Below are positions 38,701-53,700 of a stretch of 64,000 nucleotides of DNA, piece by piece. The notes below the pieces were generated by a model. That model was given only the letters and a program-made list of their open reading frames with translations. It was not told the origin of the DNA and did not search any database. The position numbers and the translations under genes were made by a program. The stretch lies in assembly GCF_031877795.1 (NCBI RefSeq), contig NC_133971.1, positions 92,332,154-92,396,153 on the forward strand, in the 5' to 3' direction. Source of the stretch: Strix aluco (taxonomy: Eukaryota > Chordata > Aves > Strigiformes > Strigidae). How positions within the stretch are numbered: the stretch's first letter is position 1; every line of letters starts with the position of its first letter.

Positions 38701-41700
38701 CTTGCTAAATACTTACAAGGGACACAGTTCTGAATCTATAAAATCAATGGGAGTTCGTGCTTCAGTGGGAGCATAATCAAAGCCCCAAGTGCTTCTTGAC
38801 TAACACCAGAATCTGTTATCACTCCACTCCTAACCAACCAAAATCACAAAGTTACTGTACCTGTCTCCATTTTTGTCCAGCTGCATCTCCTCAGTGTTCC
38901 CATTGGATCCAAAGACAGTCATGAAGATACTGGCATCAGTACCGCCGCTTTCAATGTCCCCAGTCACAACTGTGACTTCATAGAGGATCTGGGGAGGATT
39001 TAAAACAATCAGAAGGTCTCATTCAAACAGCTGTCCTTAACCCATGCAAAAGCCTGAGCAAAATGCTAGACAGGCTTTGCAGGAGATCTACTTCTTTGCC
39101 AGAAATGGTTACAATGCAGCTTCTCGGTTTCTCTCCACACCATGGTTCTCAGAGGCAAAGTTACAGATTGAAATTTGCTACGGGACCTTCTTCTTTGCAT
39201 CATCTGTTTTCTGCAGATTTTCTCAGCCTAGATGGACTCAGAGAAAGACACATTCATTTTGACAACATATGCATGGGGAGTGATGAAGACCTGCTAAACT
39301 GCTTTTCCATGGGAGTCACAACCCTCATGTCAGTGGATGGGTCTCCAACCCTCTGCTAATGGTGTCTCATCCCAGCCACCTCCCAGCACTCCAGACCTCC
39401 GTACTGCATAAAACTCTTGCCATTCTTAAAAAACAGCTCCCAAAGGCACCATTGTTTCTTTTTCTTGAGTGCAAAATGTTTACCCCAAGTATTCAGTGTC
39501 CAACTAGACACGATTTAGTTCAACATCGCTAATAGTTTTGAAGGCTATTACATCTGAACGCTCTCTACAGCAGAAAAATGCAGCTATCCTATTTCCCAGT
39601 GGGATGCACACTGCTGCATCGAATGCAGAGTGTTCCCACATCTCGTACTCCAAAAGCATGTCAATTTGTGAAAATATGTTTTGCATCATTTTCACCTTAC
39701 TAGCCTGACTTTGTTCTTTTTCCCTGACATGAATAATAAGACTCAGAATAAAATATTTCAAAAGTCTGCAAGTCCCAGTGGCTGTCAAGTGGCCTTAAGA
39801 CTTTTAGGCCACTTAGATGCTTTCAAGATCATACCTATGGTAACAAGACCTCTGGATTTAAGAGGTGGAAGATTAAGAAACAGCCCCAACAAAACATGTT
39901 TCAAATAGTGCACTGCTAAGCAAGTTTTATTGGCCTGAATTGTGATTCCCATATAAATAAACAGTGCAAAGGAATAATGTCATTGAAAAATTGTTTTTCA
40001 TGTTTGTTCAATCCTGAGTAACCTGTCCACCACATAGCCATCCACACAGTTTTTAAATTATAGCAAAGCATCACATTTGCTATAGACAGGAGAAGAAAAA
40101 CCCTTTTACCAATGCATTAAAGGTTTTTAGTGACTGTGGTGGACATTGACTAGTTTCTCTATGTATAGGAAGTCAAATACTCAATTTAAAGCACAAAGAG
40201 GGAATATCAAACCAAAAAGAAAATTAAATTGAAACGGGTACATATGGCCGTGTAAGAATCAAGCAAAAGCAAACTAAAAAAGTATTAGCTTTCCCAAAGA
40301 TGTTAAATGTATTAGTCTTCTTTGAACTCTAAAAAAAAAAATTAAACTGTTTCTAACTACAGCTATTTACAAGGCTAACTAGGAAGCTGATCAGAAAGTC
40401 AAATACACACTTCTGATTTCATGTCTCAAGCATCTCCCCTGATTTCCTTCAAACCTTTCAGCAAGTTTCTGACTCAACATCTTAGAAAAAAATTTAGATA
40501 GATGTGTCTATTTTTGGCATGCTTATGAAAATAAATATTCAGGATTGGGCTTTTAAAGGAAGACTGAACATAAGTCTTCATTAACAGCCACTTCAATCCA
40601 TGGGCAAGCCATCAGGTCACTAATACGAGTTTGGAAATCTTATCCAGGAGGTTAAACAACTGATGGGAAGTTTTTAAGAGATTAGGCTTTAACATTGGTA
40701 TTCAATCTAAGGGAGGTTTTTTCCCTCTTAGGTCAATTCTACCACTGAAACCTGCGCTGAGTTCTTGAATCCTTCACAGATACTAAAAATGTTATCAGGC
40801 TTTTGTGTGTCTGGGGAACAAAACAGATTTCAGGAGAATATTTTTAGCTTGGGAATCAAGAGCAACATAAAGAAAAATTAATGTACTATGAAAGTGTAAT
40901 CTCACTGTAAATAGAAACACATCTATAGAGATTTTAAATTGCCATACAGGTATTAAACACAGTATTGTCCAATTCATTCAGACTGTTATTTCTATTATAA
41001 ATCTTACAACCAAAATCAGCATAGCTCAGCTTTCCAATTTGCACTTGGTTGAAATATGGCATAGCACACATTACTTCAAATTTCATATATATGGATTAAA
41101 AGACTATACAGTTTTTTCATTGCTTATTCAATTTTAATCAGTTATTCATTTCAAAGATCAAGCGTACAAATGTCTCCATGTTTCAGCAACTTCCAATTAT
41201 TATTAGTTTCTAGATGAATTCAGTTTCCCTGTCCCATATTAGAAATGCTAATGTGTAGCCACACTACACAGAGATTAACATACCTCCACTACTCTAATTT
41301 GATGAATTGGAAGTATCTCCTCAAAGAAAGCACGATGAAGTTAGATTACACCAAGGTCCTCACCTTGCAGCTGCCCCACTCTGTGGGTACCAGGTGACAC
41401 AGTGGGTGCTCCAGGTGTGGTGACAAAATGAGGACATGCTTCTGAATGATGTCCTACCTGCTCTCTCCTATGCCATGGCTGCATCCAGCCAACATTATTA
41501 AAAAGTTCTGTCAGTGGTAATGAGGCTAAACCATTCCTAAAGATTTTGCTAAACAAATAATAAAGAAACCCTCTGCAAAGAAAAGGCTCAAACCCCATGC
41601 AGAAGTCAAAGTATGAGAACTGCTGACACACAACGTATATCAGCACAGGTCCATGCAACAGCTACGGGATGAGTCTAGAGCCTACCTTGATGCCAACATT

Positions 41701-44700
41701 AACACAGTCCGCATCCAGGATGTTGAGGATTCGTGAAGTGAGACCATCACCTTTGTCTCTGGCCAGCCAGCACTTACAGACAAAGTTATACATGACGCCT
41801 TTGGTGGGCACGACGATGGTGATCTCTTCCACCAGCCAGCAGCTCTCAGGGGTAGCGCCATCATGCCCCACCTGTGAGAGTCAGTGAGAAAACAGCTGCT
41901 GGTTAAAGGGGATTTCTTCAGAGGAGAGACCCTGGTTGAGTGTTTTAACCAGCGATGAGGGACTAGGAGGGTTGACGACATACACCATCACACAGACCAC
42001 TTCCACAGTGGAACAGAGTGAGCTGTGATACAGTTTGTGCCATTGCTGCCCAGCAGGCAAGACATCAGTGTACATCCCCACACGATGTGGGCAGGGACGC
42101 TCAGGTCACCTGCTACTGAGCATGAGGGAAGGCAGGACACTGCCAATCTTAAAAGTAAGCAAAGGGAACATGAAATAGGTAGGCCTATGTGAAAACATGT
42201 CCACTCTCTTATACTACTCTACCTCTGCTTCGTTGACCTCTGCCTTCTAGTTTGCTGATCTCTGCAGACCCATTTCTCCATCTTTCCAAGCCCTTCCACT
42301 GCTGTAGCAACACTTAGGAGAGACTATTCAAAGCTTCATAGCCAAGATGAAAGATGCAGCTAGGCAAACACCCACATGCATTATTCAAACATTCCTTCCC
42401 TCACAAAACCACATCTAAGTCAACTATATGTATAAGGCTGTTTCTCTGCTTCCCATCTCCTTAAACTGCAAAATCTCTGTGTTTGTAGAGGAACCATTAA
42501 ATGGAGCTTACATCTGTAGCTGGTTGATTTTCAAGGACTACCTCCCCCAAGCTCAATAATGGTCCATTCTGGAGAGCAGGAAGTCACTCAAGAGTAGTAG
42601 GGAGCCTGCACGGATGAACAAGGGTCTCCTCACAAGGTTTAAATAGAAAAAGGAAGGATACTAAAGATGGCAGCAGGGACAGGGACCTGGAGAAATATAG
42701 AGACACTGCCCAAGCATGCAGGGATGAGGTTAGGGAAGCCAAAGCCCACCTGGAGCTGAGTCTGGCAAGGGCCATAAAGAACAACAAGCAATGTTCCTAC
42801 AGGTATATCAGCAGCAAAAGGAAGCTGAGGTTCAAACTTCTCCAAGAAACTGCATGTGTCCCTCTTAAAGAATGTGGGCAATTCATCCTGGGGCAGACTT
42901 ATAAGCATAACTATGTATCCCAGTTGATGTACCAAACTCAGTCAGTCAGTCATTCCAATGAGCTATCTGTAAATAAAAGGTTGAATAGAAGAGCTACCTA
43001 CAGTTCATTATTTTCAGAGCAAGTGTTGTTTGTGTCGTTACTAGGAAAATTAGGTCCTTAGCTCTCGCTTTTTTTGTTTTTAAATTATTATGATATTTAG
43101 GGTTGCTCAGAGAATGATTTTTAATAACAGGTTCATCTAGGGTGATATATCTGTGGTGTCTTTTTTTCCCAAAAAATCAAGTGATCTTTTTTATCTTACT
43201 GTCTCAGCCATCACTGCTATTAGGAGTATTATTGCTATACTAATGTCTGTGCAGCTGCAGAAAATTAGAGTTAACCACTAGGGAAATTCAAGTCTACAAT
43301 GAATGCATTAATTCTCAGATTCCTGGGGTGTGAGGTGAATAGGGATATAACACTTGCCTTCCCATTCCCTCTCTGCCAGCTTGGCTGTTCTTCTCCAAAT
43401 CCAAAGCCCCTCTGAGACTGCACACAGCCTCTCGAGACCTGCTGCAGGATGTCATGGACGAGGCAGTGGGGAAATTCAGGGTAATGGTTCTGCAGCAAGC
43501 AGCGTCAAAGCAACCAGAGGGAAAATCCCAATGAGCCCATTAAAGTCTGCTGCTCTTTTGGGTTCTTCACAGCCCCCTCCTAAAGCATCATTCCAAGACA
43601 TTGCTAGGTACCAGATTTTCACAGCAACCTTTAACTCCTTTGGTATCGGTGACTGGCCAGAAGAAAGCATCCTGCACACAAGCAGATTTCTGAGGGCTTC
43701 AAGAACAATGTTGTAAAGTCTGGGATAAATTCATCCAGGCTGAACTTTCAGACCAGAGCACTAGAATTTGTCTTTCAATTCCAAGAAAACCTTTAGCTGG
43801 ACCATGCCTATACAGTGAACGATCCAAAGCCATGGCGACACCAGCAGTGTAACCTGGACGTGCATACCAACATCACGTCTAGTTTTTTGGGCTGAGATGC
43901 TTGAACTAAGTTAGAAGGACAGCATTTCAAAGGCAGGTAGGTCCTTGGGCTGTTTGAAAACCTTTGTAACTCATTCCTACTGTCCTTGATGGACTGTTGA
44001 CTACTTCACATCACCAAGAATAAGATGCACAATTTGCACTGAGCACAAGAACACAGAAACTAAATGCAACAACAGGGTGGAAATGGGAGAAAATTTGAGT
44101 GGTAGATAGAAGATGCAAAAAAAAAAGAGGGTTCCTGCTTATTCTAGAAGCTGTACAGAATACTAAAGAGACATGAGTGTCTTCCAGGACCAGGTCCCTA
44201 GCCAGCAAGGGAGTGGACTTGCAACACTAGTATGTCCTTGGCTTTGTGCTTGTGGTGGAGAAAGGCTCTGAACCAGAAGTGGTTTAGAAATGCAGACCAG
44301 TGCAGAACTCTTCTGGACATACCTGTGTCTCTCTGCAGCAACAGCACTCTAGGAACAGAGATGCTTTCATTCATTAGGAGAAGAAATATTAAAACTTGTT
44401 TTAAGAACACAGTGTAAAGTGCCTATACCAAATAACTTGTATTATTTATTTTCATGTCAGCATGTCTATTAAAGTACATCAGTAGTAAATAGTATATCTG
44501 TAGGCTTATAAGACAGGTATAAATGGGCCCCTTTCAAATTACTTCATGTTCCACTGCTTCTATTCTCACTAGAGTATATTTGCAGCAGAATAATACCAAA
44601 CTAGAAGTGGCATCACGCTGAAAATCTTACGATCCTACTAAATTCTGCAGTCTGCTGCCTGGGTTATAACAGAGGGCTTCTGGAAACAATCTCCATGCTA

Positions 44701-47700
44701 TGCTATTTTCACATGGTAACTCATACTCAGAACTTCTTGCCTTCTTCCAGAAGCTGCCAAATGCCAAATCTGAGAACGAGCTGTTCCTCACTTTTCCCAA
44801 GTAGGTAACTAGCAATTTTCTGCAATGTCCCTGAACACTGCAATTTTCTACAAGGAAAATATGGACTGATTCCATGGCAACCACAGCAGACTGGCACATC
44901 AGTGTTATCACTGGGACACGGATCAACAAGAAGAGATCTTCCAAGCAGAGGGCACTGCATGAAGGAAGGCAGAAGGCCAGGAGCAGGTGGCTCCTCCAGC
45001 CATGAGCTGGGGGTTACAAACTAAAAGGGAAAAATGAGCAAGAGGTGAGGCAGCAGACTGGTGAGATCACTGAGGATAGGGGTGAAAGAGTGTAGAACAT
45101 CACCCAGCTTGAAAGCTATATGTTATTTCTTTTTCTAACTCTGCATTTCATTTGCAACCTTTTCTCTTCTTTCCCATTTGTAACCCATTTCGAATTATTG
45201 CTTTTCCTTGCCTCTGTCTATTACCAAGTGTTTTCTCCTATTTTCTCCTATTCTCTGCCCATTCCTCACACTACTCACTGTCTCTTTTTCCAGTGACCCT
45301 TTCTATTTCTTTCTTCATCCAGCTCCTTCTGTCTCTCCGAGACTGAGGGGTTATACTGGTTTTTTACTCTCAGTCTATCCCAGCCCATGCCTGTTTCTAT
45401 GTGCACACAGTCTGGAAAAGAAGGATTCATGTACTTGCTTCACTTTCAAAGTTTGACCTAAAGATGGCTAGGTAGAAAGTGCCACTAATATCCAGAGACT
45501 TGGAGTGCGTTAAGAAGATGGCTCAACAACAAACTCAAATCTAGTATGGAGACTTCTCAAGGTGCCAGTATCCATTGCTTGAATGAAAGCTAATGGGAGT
45601 GCTTCAGTCTATCAGCTGCTAAACAGGACATACAACTGCAAAGATTTTTTAATGAGTTAGGATTTCTCTCTTTATATTTCTTTCACACATCTCCCTCTGA
45701 ATACACCAGCATGTGCACCGAGAGGTAGGTTTACTGCAACACAGGTCATGGGGTAGAAATAAAATTAAACAGGCTCTTGAAGTCCTCAGATTCTGTGGTT
45801 TCAGCTCTTGGTGGCTGGACCAGGCTTCCAGGAGATGAAACTGCCACATGAAGCAAGAACAATGTATACAAATGCGCTGGAAATGTGAATTCTAAGCTCA
45901 GTGATGGAAAGTTTATGCAAATTCTGTCTCCCCAAGCCATAGCAGAAAAAATGGCTCCTGTACTGAAATCTATTTGTGTATGTTACTTATGAACAATGAT
46001 TAATTTTCTTCTCTAAGCCTGGATCCTCCAAGCTGTAAAAACAATTTTCATGTTTAGCTAGAAAATGATACAAGATCTGTTTCTCACTGCAGGCACAATT
46101 TATGAAACCCAACTGGAAGTAGTGTAAAAATCAACTAGGAAAAAGACTGATAGAGGACTGCATCCTGGGAACCTTCACTGCACCTGTCAATAACAAGGTT
46201 TGACTAAGAAAAAACAGTGCCAGAGGTGGGACAAAACTGGGACATGTTACAACTTCCTTATAATTCAAAATTATCTTCTGCCTCCCAAGGATCTTGGTTT
46301 TGTGAGATATACATTGTACTTATTTTTAGGTTCAGACACATGTGAAATCTCATTAGCACGTCCCTGCTTACATTCTTTTTAGACCCAATGCCTTTCCTTC
46401 ACTGCGAATAACAGGAACATGTGCTTTCTTTGGCCACATATTTCATATGCCCCCAGTACTCACGCTGCATTCACAATACCTCCACTTTTTTGATCTCCCC
46501 AACATCTAGGCCCCAAACAGAGAATTTCTCTACGGAGCCATCTGCGAACTCATCTTTTCCTTCTGGGAGATCCAGCCACAGCCTCTCCGTCTGCACTTTC
46601 TGAGGACCCATGATGATGAGGTACACTCGGCTGTCAGTGCTGGAGTCGTATTCTGTGCCCGTCGTGACAGTGATGTGGTATGGGATCACTGCAACAAACA
46701 GAGGTTTAGTCATCAGAAAACCCACGCACATCCACGTTTACGTGAGACTTCAGAAAACCAGGGACTTACCCCGTTCAGAGGGAGCAGTTGTGCATGCTAA
46801 ATAGGTTCACATCCCATTGAACTCATTCAGAGGACGGATAACACTGCACTGGGCTACAAATGTGCATGGGAGACTGCTTTCCCATACACACTTGGGACTG
46901 AATTCTGCAAGGGTTAATTTCCCCAGGCAAGCCTACTGGCTGGGAGAAGGTTATAAGTCCAGATTTCTCCCTAAAAGATGACAGAACAGCAAAGGGCTTG
47001 AATCCTTATTTACACCAAGAGACCTTCCTGAAGATGAGTCTGAGCACCTAAATCTTAAATAGGCTATTAGACCAAAGTGATCTTATGTTCACTGTTCAAT
47101 AAAGGCAAATAAATCTGTGCTGACTCCAAGGTAAACCATCACTGACTGAATGTCCCAGTACAACTGCAAATGTTCTCTTTTGTGCTTCATTCAAGGATTG
47201 CTGTGATCTATGGGGCAGCTCAGGGTTTCAGCATCCCTTTGCAAATCCAGGCAACCTATGAATAATCCTTGTATTAAAGGTAGGTCACTCAATGATTTTA
47301 TATATTGTGTAATAATATTGGTTAGGGCAAAAACCTTTAGGCCATGGCTTGAGTCTTAGCAGGTTTTTCTGTGGTTTTCAGAAATTTTAGTTCAGCTGTT
47401 AAAAGGGAGGAAGTGCCAGACTGCTTTTCAAGTGCTTTCCAAAAGCTCATTTGGGTAAGCCGAGCGGGTGGTGTAGAATTAGACGCTGAATACTCGTTTG
47501 ATTTCTCAGAACATTTGTGCAGGGCTGTTCAAACCGTTCTGACAAGACTCAGAGATCTGAAACCTGCCTCATCACAGACTCGAAACTCAGCCTGGCTTCG
47601 TCACCACTTTTTCGATTTAAAAAAAAGTTTATAAACCTTGACAAAAAACTTGGTTGGTTTTCAAATCATCCAGGATTGACATCTAATCTTGCTTTATGAT

Positions 47701-50700
47701 GACTAACAACATTTTTGGGGTGGGGGTTGTACTAGAAACTCACATCAAGCTCAGAATATTTGTGCAATATCAGGGAAGGCATGAATTCATGCTGACCACA
47801 TCTGTTCTTACCTCTGGACAGAGCAGAACCCAAAGAGATTAATTCAGCCCCAGTTTGAGGATTCTGTGTACCAACACAAAATGAACTGACAATTAGGCAA
47901 GACTTATTCTCCCCTTTATGGTACCATTTACATTTCATTGTGCACATCAGCATAATGATATGCATTGCATTCTTCACAAAATAAACATTGGAGCTGCTGG
48001 TATTAGCAGGAGCAAGGGTTTAGCTGTAGGCAAGACTGATTTTATAAGAATATGTTGAGGGGTCATGTTTAGAACAGCTCCAGACTCCTCTTCTAAATAA
48101 AGTATATTTTGAATAGGGACAAAAATTTTATTTTATGCAGGTTTTAACCTATTCTCCTGTGACAGACTAAGGTCACAGAACTACCAGCATTTCCAACCGA
48201 TGTTGCATCCTCAAGTCAAAGTACTTGAGACACCTATAGAAAAAATGAGAACTATGAGAAATTGCTTTCATTACCCACTTTAAATAATGGATACAGAGAC
48301 ATAGAGTAGCTTGCTACCAGACGGCAGGAAACACCATTTGCTGTTATTTTCTTTAAAAACTAGAAAAGTCATCCTTTAATTTGTTTATCTCCCCTCTCCA
48401 TTGTCTCACTCTCTCCAGCACTCAATAGTTCTACTTCTTCAAACATGGGAGAGTGCAAAACCTGAGGTACATGGCCACACCAGGACACCTCATGTGCTCC
48501 AGCCCATCTCCCTTTGCCTCCTGCTTCCTTCAGTACCTGTGCAGTGTTCAGGCTGTTTCAGGGCATGTGTCCCCCTCACAGGGGACTGAGTTTCATTAGG
48601 GATGTAGACCACACCATCTCCAGCATTGTCTTCCAGCACAGGGCAGGGTTTCAGACCCAAGCAGGTTCCTAGTCATCAGGACCTTTCTCTGTGCTCCATC
48701 CTCATTTCACCTCCTGCCCTTCAAAGGTATTCACCATCCTGAGCATGAGAGAGTCAGAACTGAGCTGCTCAAATTGTCACCCCCTTTCCCAGGCAGATCC
48801 CGATATCACTTCCCTTAATCAACTAATTAACAGCTGGCTTTTTATCCAGCTCAGGAGGTGACTGTCTGGCTCACACAGCCCATCTTATCTGACATTCCTT
48901 CAAGATGCAGTTTCCTTAATGAGGCCATGTCCCTGCAACAGAGATAGTGGTGATGACAAGCTCCAGAACTCAGAGAAGAAAGACCACCCTGGCACAATGG
49001 GGATGATGGGAACTATCCTAGCTCTGCTGGAGAGGGATTCTCATGGGAGATGCTGATGTTTTACCCATTATTTGTGAAACTACATGGAATGCCAACATGG
49101 CAGATGTTTTCCATTGTCTCACCACAGAAGTAATATCAGAAGGAACATGGGAGTCACTTATTTTTCATTTGAACACAATATAGGATTACAAAAGAAGGGT
49201 TGCCCCAAGACACATGAGTTGCAGACCAGGTTAAGCAGTGTGCAGCATTACATCTGCTTCACAACTTAAAGGCATGGGACATGCAACCTGGGTATCACAT
49301 CACCACAAGCTACTGGGCATCAGCTGAACTGCAGTAACCAGTTGTGTGAGTTCCCTTGGACCATGGCAGTTAAAGCTATCTTAAACTCCTAAGCCAAATT
49401 ATATCATTTTACACTTGACTTACCATGGAAGTTTAAGATAAGCTTAATTATTTTGCAGTTGTTGTGGACTAAGAACACATATACAGACAGTAACCGTGAC
49501 TCAGCTGCTTCCCAGTTACTTGTTACGACATAGTATATTAACCATACATCTAAAATCTTAATCTAAAGCTAAAAGACCCCATGTAGGATGACAACAAACT
49601 GGAGGTGCAGTTTAGATGTGCTGGAACTCAGAGGTAGTTAATCAAAAGGTATATAAATACAGAGCAAAAAGCCTGTGTGGTAATGAAGTTATAAGGAAAT
49701 ATCGATGGACTGGGGAATTTTACCACAAAGGTTAACTTCAGCTGATGGACACTGATCTTCCAGGCCTCCGTCACAGCCAGGATGGGGACAAAACCTGCAC
49801 AACTTTCCCACTTCTTGTTGGAGGCAGCTGAACAAGACTAGCCTCCCTGCACAAAACTGGATTTTGCAGACACTATCCAGCATATTTCACTTTTTACAAG
49901 ATGCAGTCGAGAAATGGATTTTTTTTTTTTACATTCAGCTTTGCTTTGTCTCAGGAACCAGAGCCTAAGGATGAAATTCTACACTAGAGCCACCAACAGT
50001 TTCCATCAGTTATCTGAGCAGAAAACTCAGTGCTTACAGACCCTCCTCTTCTGCCCAGTTATAAGACAGACCACCTTCCAGAAAACAACCCACCTGAGCA
50101 CTCTGTCAATGCTTGTTTTCTGAGAGCCTAGACACCTATCTGTGCTCTTGCTCAGCTCCCCATATCCCACTCCCATCTCAACCCAACAGCTGCTGTGATC
50201 CAGCTATGTGTTGTAAGAAAAAAACCTGAAGGGATCTAAAATAAATCACATTTAAATTCATATTAAACAAACATCCTTGGTGATGAGGCATTACTAGCCT
50301 GATCATGAAAAGGGGAGATTGTTTAAATGTGGCAAATAAGGTCTTAAGAAATTCAAAGCCTCCTTTGGCAATTCAGATCTAGTATGTTACATGAAATATC
50401 ATCTTGAGTAGGTCGAAGAAAAAAGAAAAAAGTGCTGATATCAGCAACAAGAGCTACTTTAAGGAATCATGTGGAAAAGAGCCTCTGATAGTCCAAGGGA
50501 GGCTCTTTTGGTGATAACGTCTGACTTGCCTACTGTCCCTCTCGCTGCAAAGGGCTTTGGTTCCTTTGAAGGACACTTCAGACAAAATTATACAAAACTT
50601 GCATAAATTCTTCCCTTAACTCTATCAGACCTGATGTTCAGAGGGTAATGTCACTTCTCCCCCACCTCTGAAGTGCTGTCTGCAATGACGTTGGTGGTGG

Positions 50701-53700
50701 ACGAGAATGAAGAGGGAGTATGATTGTTCAGGTCAGTGGTTTTCTTTCTGAAAAGACCCTATGGATGTTGTTGACTGCTTTTCCACATTCAGTGGCATGG
50801 ATGGACTCATCTAACTTCAGGCATCTAAGTGACATGATTTGCTATTGCAGCTGCCTGTAGTGGTCCCCTGTGCATTTTAGCTCACCGTGAACAGAAAATA
50901 GCATACCCTTGAATAAGCACCTACCTAATGATACTGTCATACTGTCCAAAGCACCACACTGTTTGAGAATTTATATCTGCTGGCAATGGAGAAGTTAATT
51001 GTGATAAGCTACAGCACCACAGGTTTCCAAAGAAGAGGGTTGGAAACACTGAACTTGCTGTGAACTTCATGGCTTATTCCACTATTAGGTTCAGAGAGCT
51101 ATAGGAAAAGCAACAAACACGGAAACACAAGCACTGATCCAGCTTTTCCCAAAGCAGTCACAACACAAGCTGAAGAGACGTATTTGCTGTTCTGCCCCTC
51201 CTTGCTCTTTGCCAGGATGAAAGCGGCCTCTCAAGCACTGCAAGCCAAGAACACATGCATGCATGCAGTCAAACAGGATGGTTGCTCACATGATCCTTCT
51301 TCTGCTGCCTTGACCAATCTGGATTTTTTTGTCTCCTTCAGGTCTGCATTGCTATCCTGACTCGACATGCTGAGAGATGAGCCATCCAGGCTGTTTCGCT
51401 CGCCGTCATAGCTCTAGTTAGAAGGCATGTACAGGAGGGTAATGAGCTTGAGTGCTCAAGTGTTGTCAGGTGTTCCCATGTGCCTCCAAGAACAACATGA
51501 GAAGAAAGTCCTCTAGTTCCCCAGATAGCTTTTTGCTCAGCGTAGCTCAAGTGAATTTACTGCAGATAATTTATATACTTCCCCTTAGGAACCTTGACAT
51601 GCCATTTTGGATGTGGGTTATAATAAAAGAAAATATAATGGACCTGATAGACCTTAATGGTGTGTTGTGACTTTTTCTCTGCCACCTGCATGAGCAATAG
51701 CCACAGAAAATTCAGATGGATGGAGCATGGAGCAGTGCCAGATTTGCTTATCAGGGCACACACTGTGGTGTCAGAGTAATGTACCTGGTAGAGATCAAAG
51801 AGTGTAAGAGGGAGAATACTGCAAAGCTGATACAAAACATCTATTGTATTTGAAGAGCTACTGCAGATGTGTTCAGTGTCATTGTCCAATAAATATGAGG
51901 CTCTTACCACACAGTCATGTAATTTAAAAAAAAAAAAAAAAAAAAAGTTATTAGCTTTTCCTCGTTATGAATAAATATGAACAATGGGGTAAGTGTGACC
52001 ACAAGCATTCATAACATTGTCTGCTGCAATTTTATGAGGGAACATATGGCAATACTCATCCATGGTGTAACTCTTATATCCATTCTGTTGTATTTAGGAT
52101 GAGTCTAGCCCAATTTCATTGATGATAATTTTAGTGGTAACTGTCAATTAAAATGTCACTGTCTTTTGCAAAGTGGATGCCTTAAATACAACGCACTTAT
52201 AATCAGCTGCTTTATTATCTCTCACTGTATAGAAGCAAGAGAGGTCTATTAATCTTGTTTGCTAATTTTAATTGGTGCATATACCTAAAATTCCAATTAG
52301 CTATATTAGCCTGATAAAGCAATAGAGGATGTGCAAGTAGAAAGGGCATTTCACTAAAAAACATTTGGTGCTTTGAGTGGTACCAAACAGACCAGACTTT
52401 TTATGTCTGGCAATGGTGGAGGAAGGAGCTGAAAAGGTAAGCCCATCCAGTCCGGTGAAGGTGAAGTCGAAGGACTCAATATTTTGGCTTGAGGACTTTG
52501 AACACTGGGACCTATAACTAACCTACTTTCTGAGCACAACAAGCAGAGCAGCAGGGAAATATACTCTACTGTGCATCACCAAGGTACTTTGACTCTCAGC
52601 TGAAGAGTTTCACTCAGACTCCTTGATTTTTTTGTTGAAATTGCAAATTACAGAGCTAGTGATACTGGGCTGAGAGTGGCCATACTTTCAGCACTTGCCT
52701 GAAAATCACAAGTTCATTCTGGACAAGCCAAAAAAACCTAAGTACCTAATGAGCTGTCTTGAACTTCTTCAACTAGACATGCAATCATTTTATTTTTATT
52801 AGTAGCAGTGGGTAAGGGATCATGGCTTTGAGCCGTAATCATACCTGTTCATAAAGTGTACGGTCTATTTTTTTGTCCTCTTTCTTTTTAGAGAGCCAGC
52901 GCTCACACAGGAAAATGAATGATTCCTCTGTAGTCTCATCCAGGATCTCTACTTTTTCCAGGAACCAGTCAGGACTGAACATGCTATTGTCATGACGAAT
53001 CTTGATCTTGTACAAAATGCCAAGGTCCACAGCCTGTATAGTAAATGTATCCTCCTGCAGAGTATTCAACAGCAGTTGCTTCTGTTAACAAGCTCGCAAC
53101 ATATCATCTACTGGACAAAAGCAAATGGAGACTACAGAGCACAATACGTGTTTAAATTCCATCCTACATGACAGTGTTTGGTTAAAAGCTTTGCAGCTGT
53201 CTATAGAGGCATATCTGTATGCTAAAACTGTTCTGCAGGGAAGCATTTTGAAGCCTGTTTCTGCTACGAGGGGAGCTGCACAAAAAGTCACTTTTACAAC
53301 CAATTAGAATATTGAATTCCTGGAATTTTATATCCTGGTTTTCAAGTCTGAGTATACTTCCCTTTCTAATCCAGTTAGATTTGTATGGACAATACAGAAA
53401 AAACAATCTTTGCCATCATTATATCTGAGTATCTCCATACGAGGCTGTGAATATGACTCATGGACTGACCGCAGAATACCACCTTTGGAGATATTTTGTC
53501 AAACACAGTTGCAGTTTAGGTTCCATCAATTTATCATGATCTGCAGTGAATTAAAATACATACTATGTATGTGCAAACCAGTTGTACAGAGGCTGTGGGA
53601 ATGAAAGACCTCAGGTTTTGTGGGCTCTCAAATCTGCAGCTAGCAATTCAAGCCAGTTTATATGGACCAAGCTCATAATTTGTCTACCTGTGACTTCACA

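Noticed and set aside
48245..48330. Second MIR-like relic
   Set aside because: Only two short blocks resemble MIR and the rest does not, so support is too weak for a feature.
51253..51267. catg-rich run as a possible protein-binding array
   Set aside because: Only about three tetranucleotide units, a common short microsatellite.
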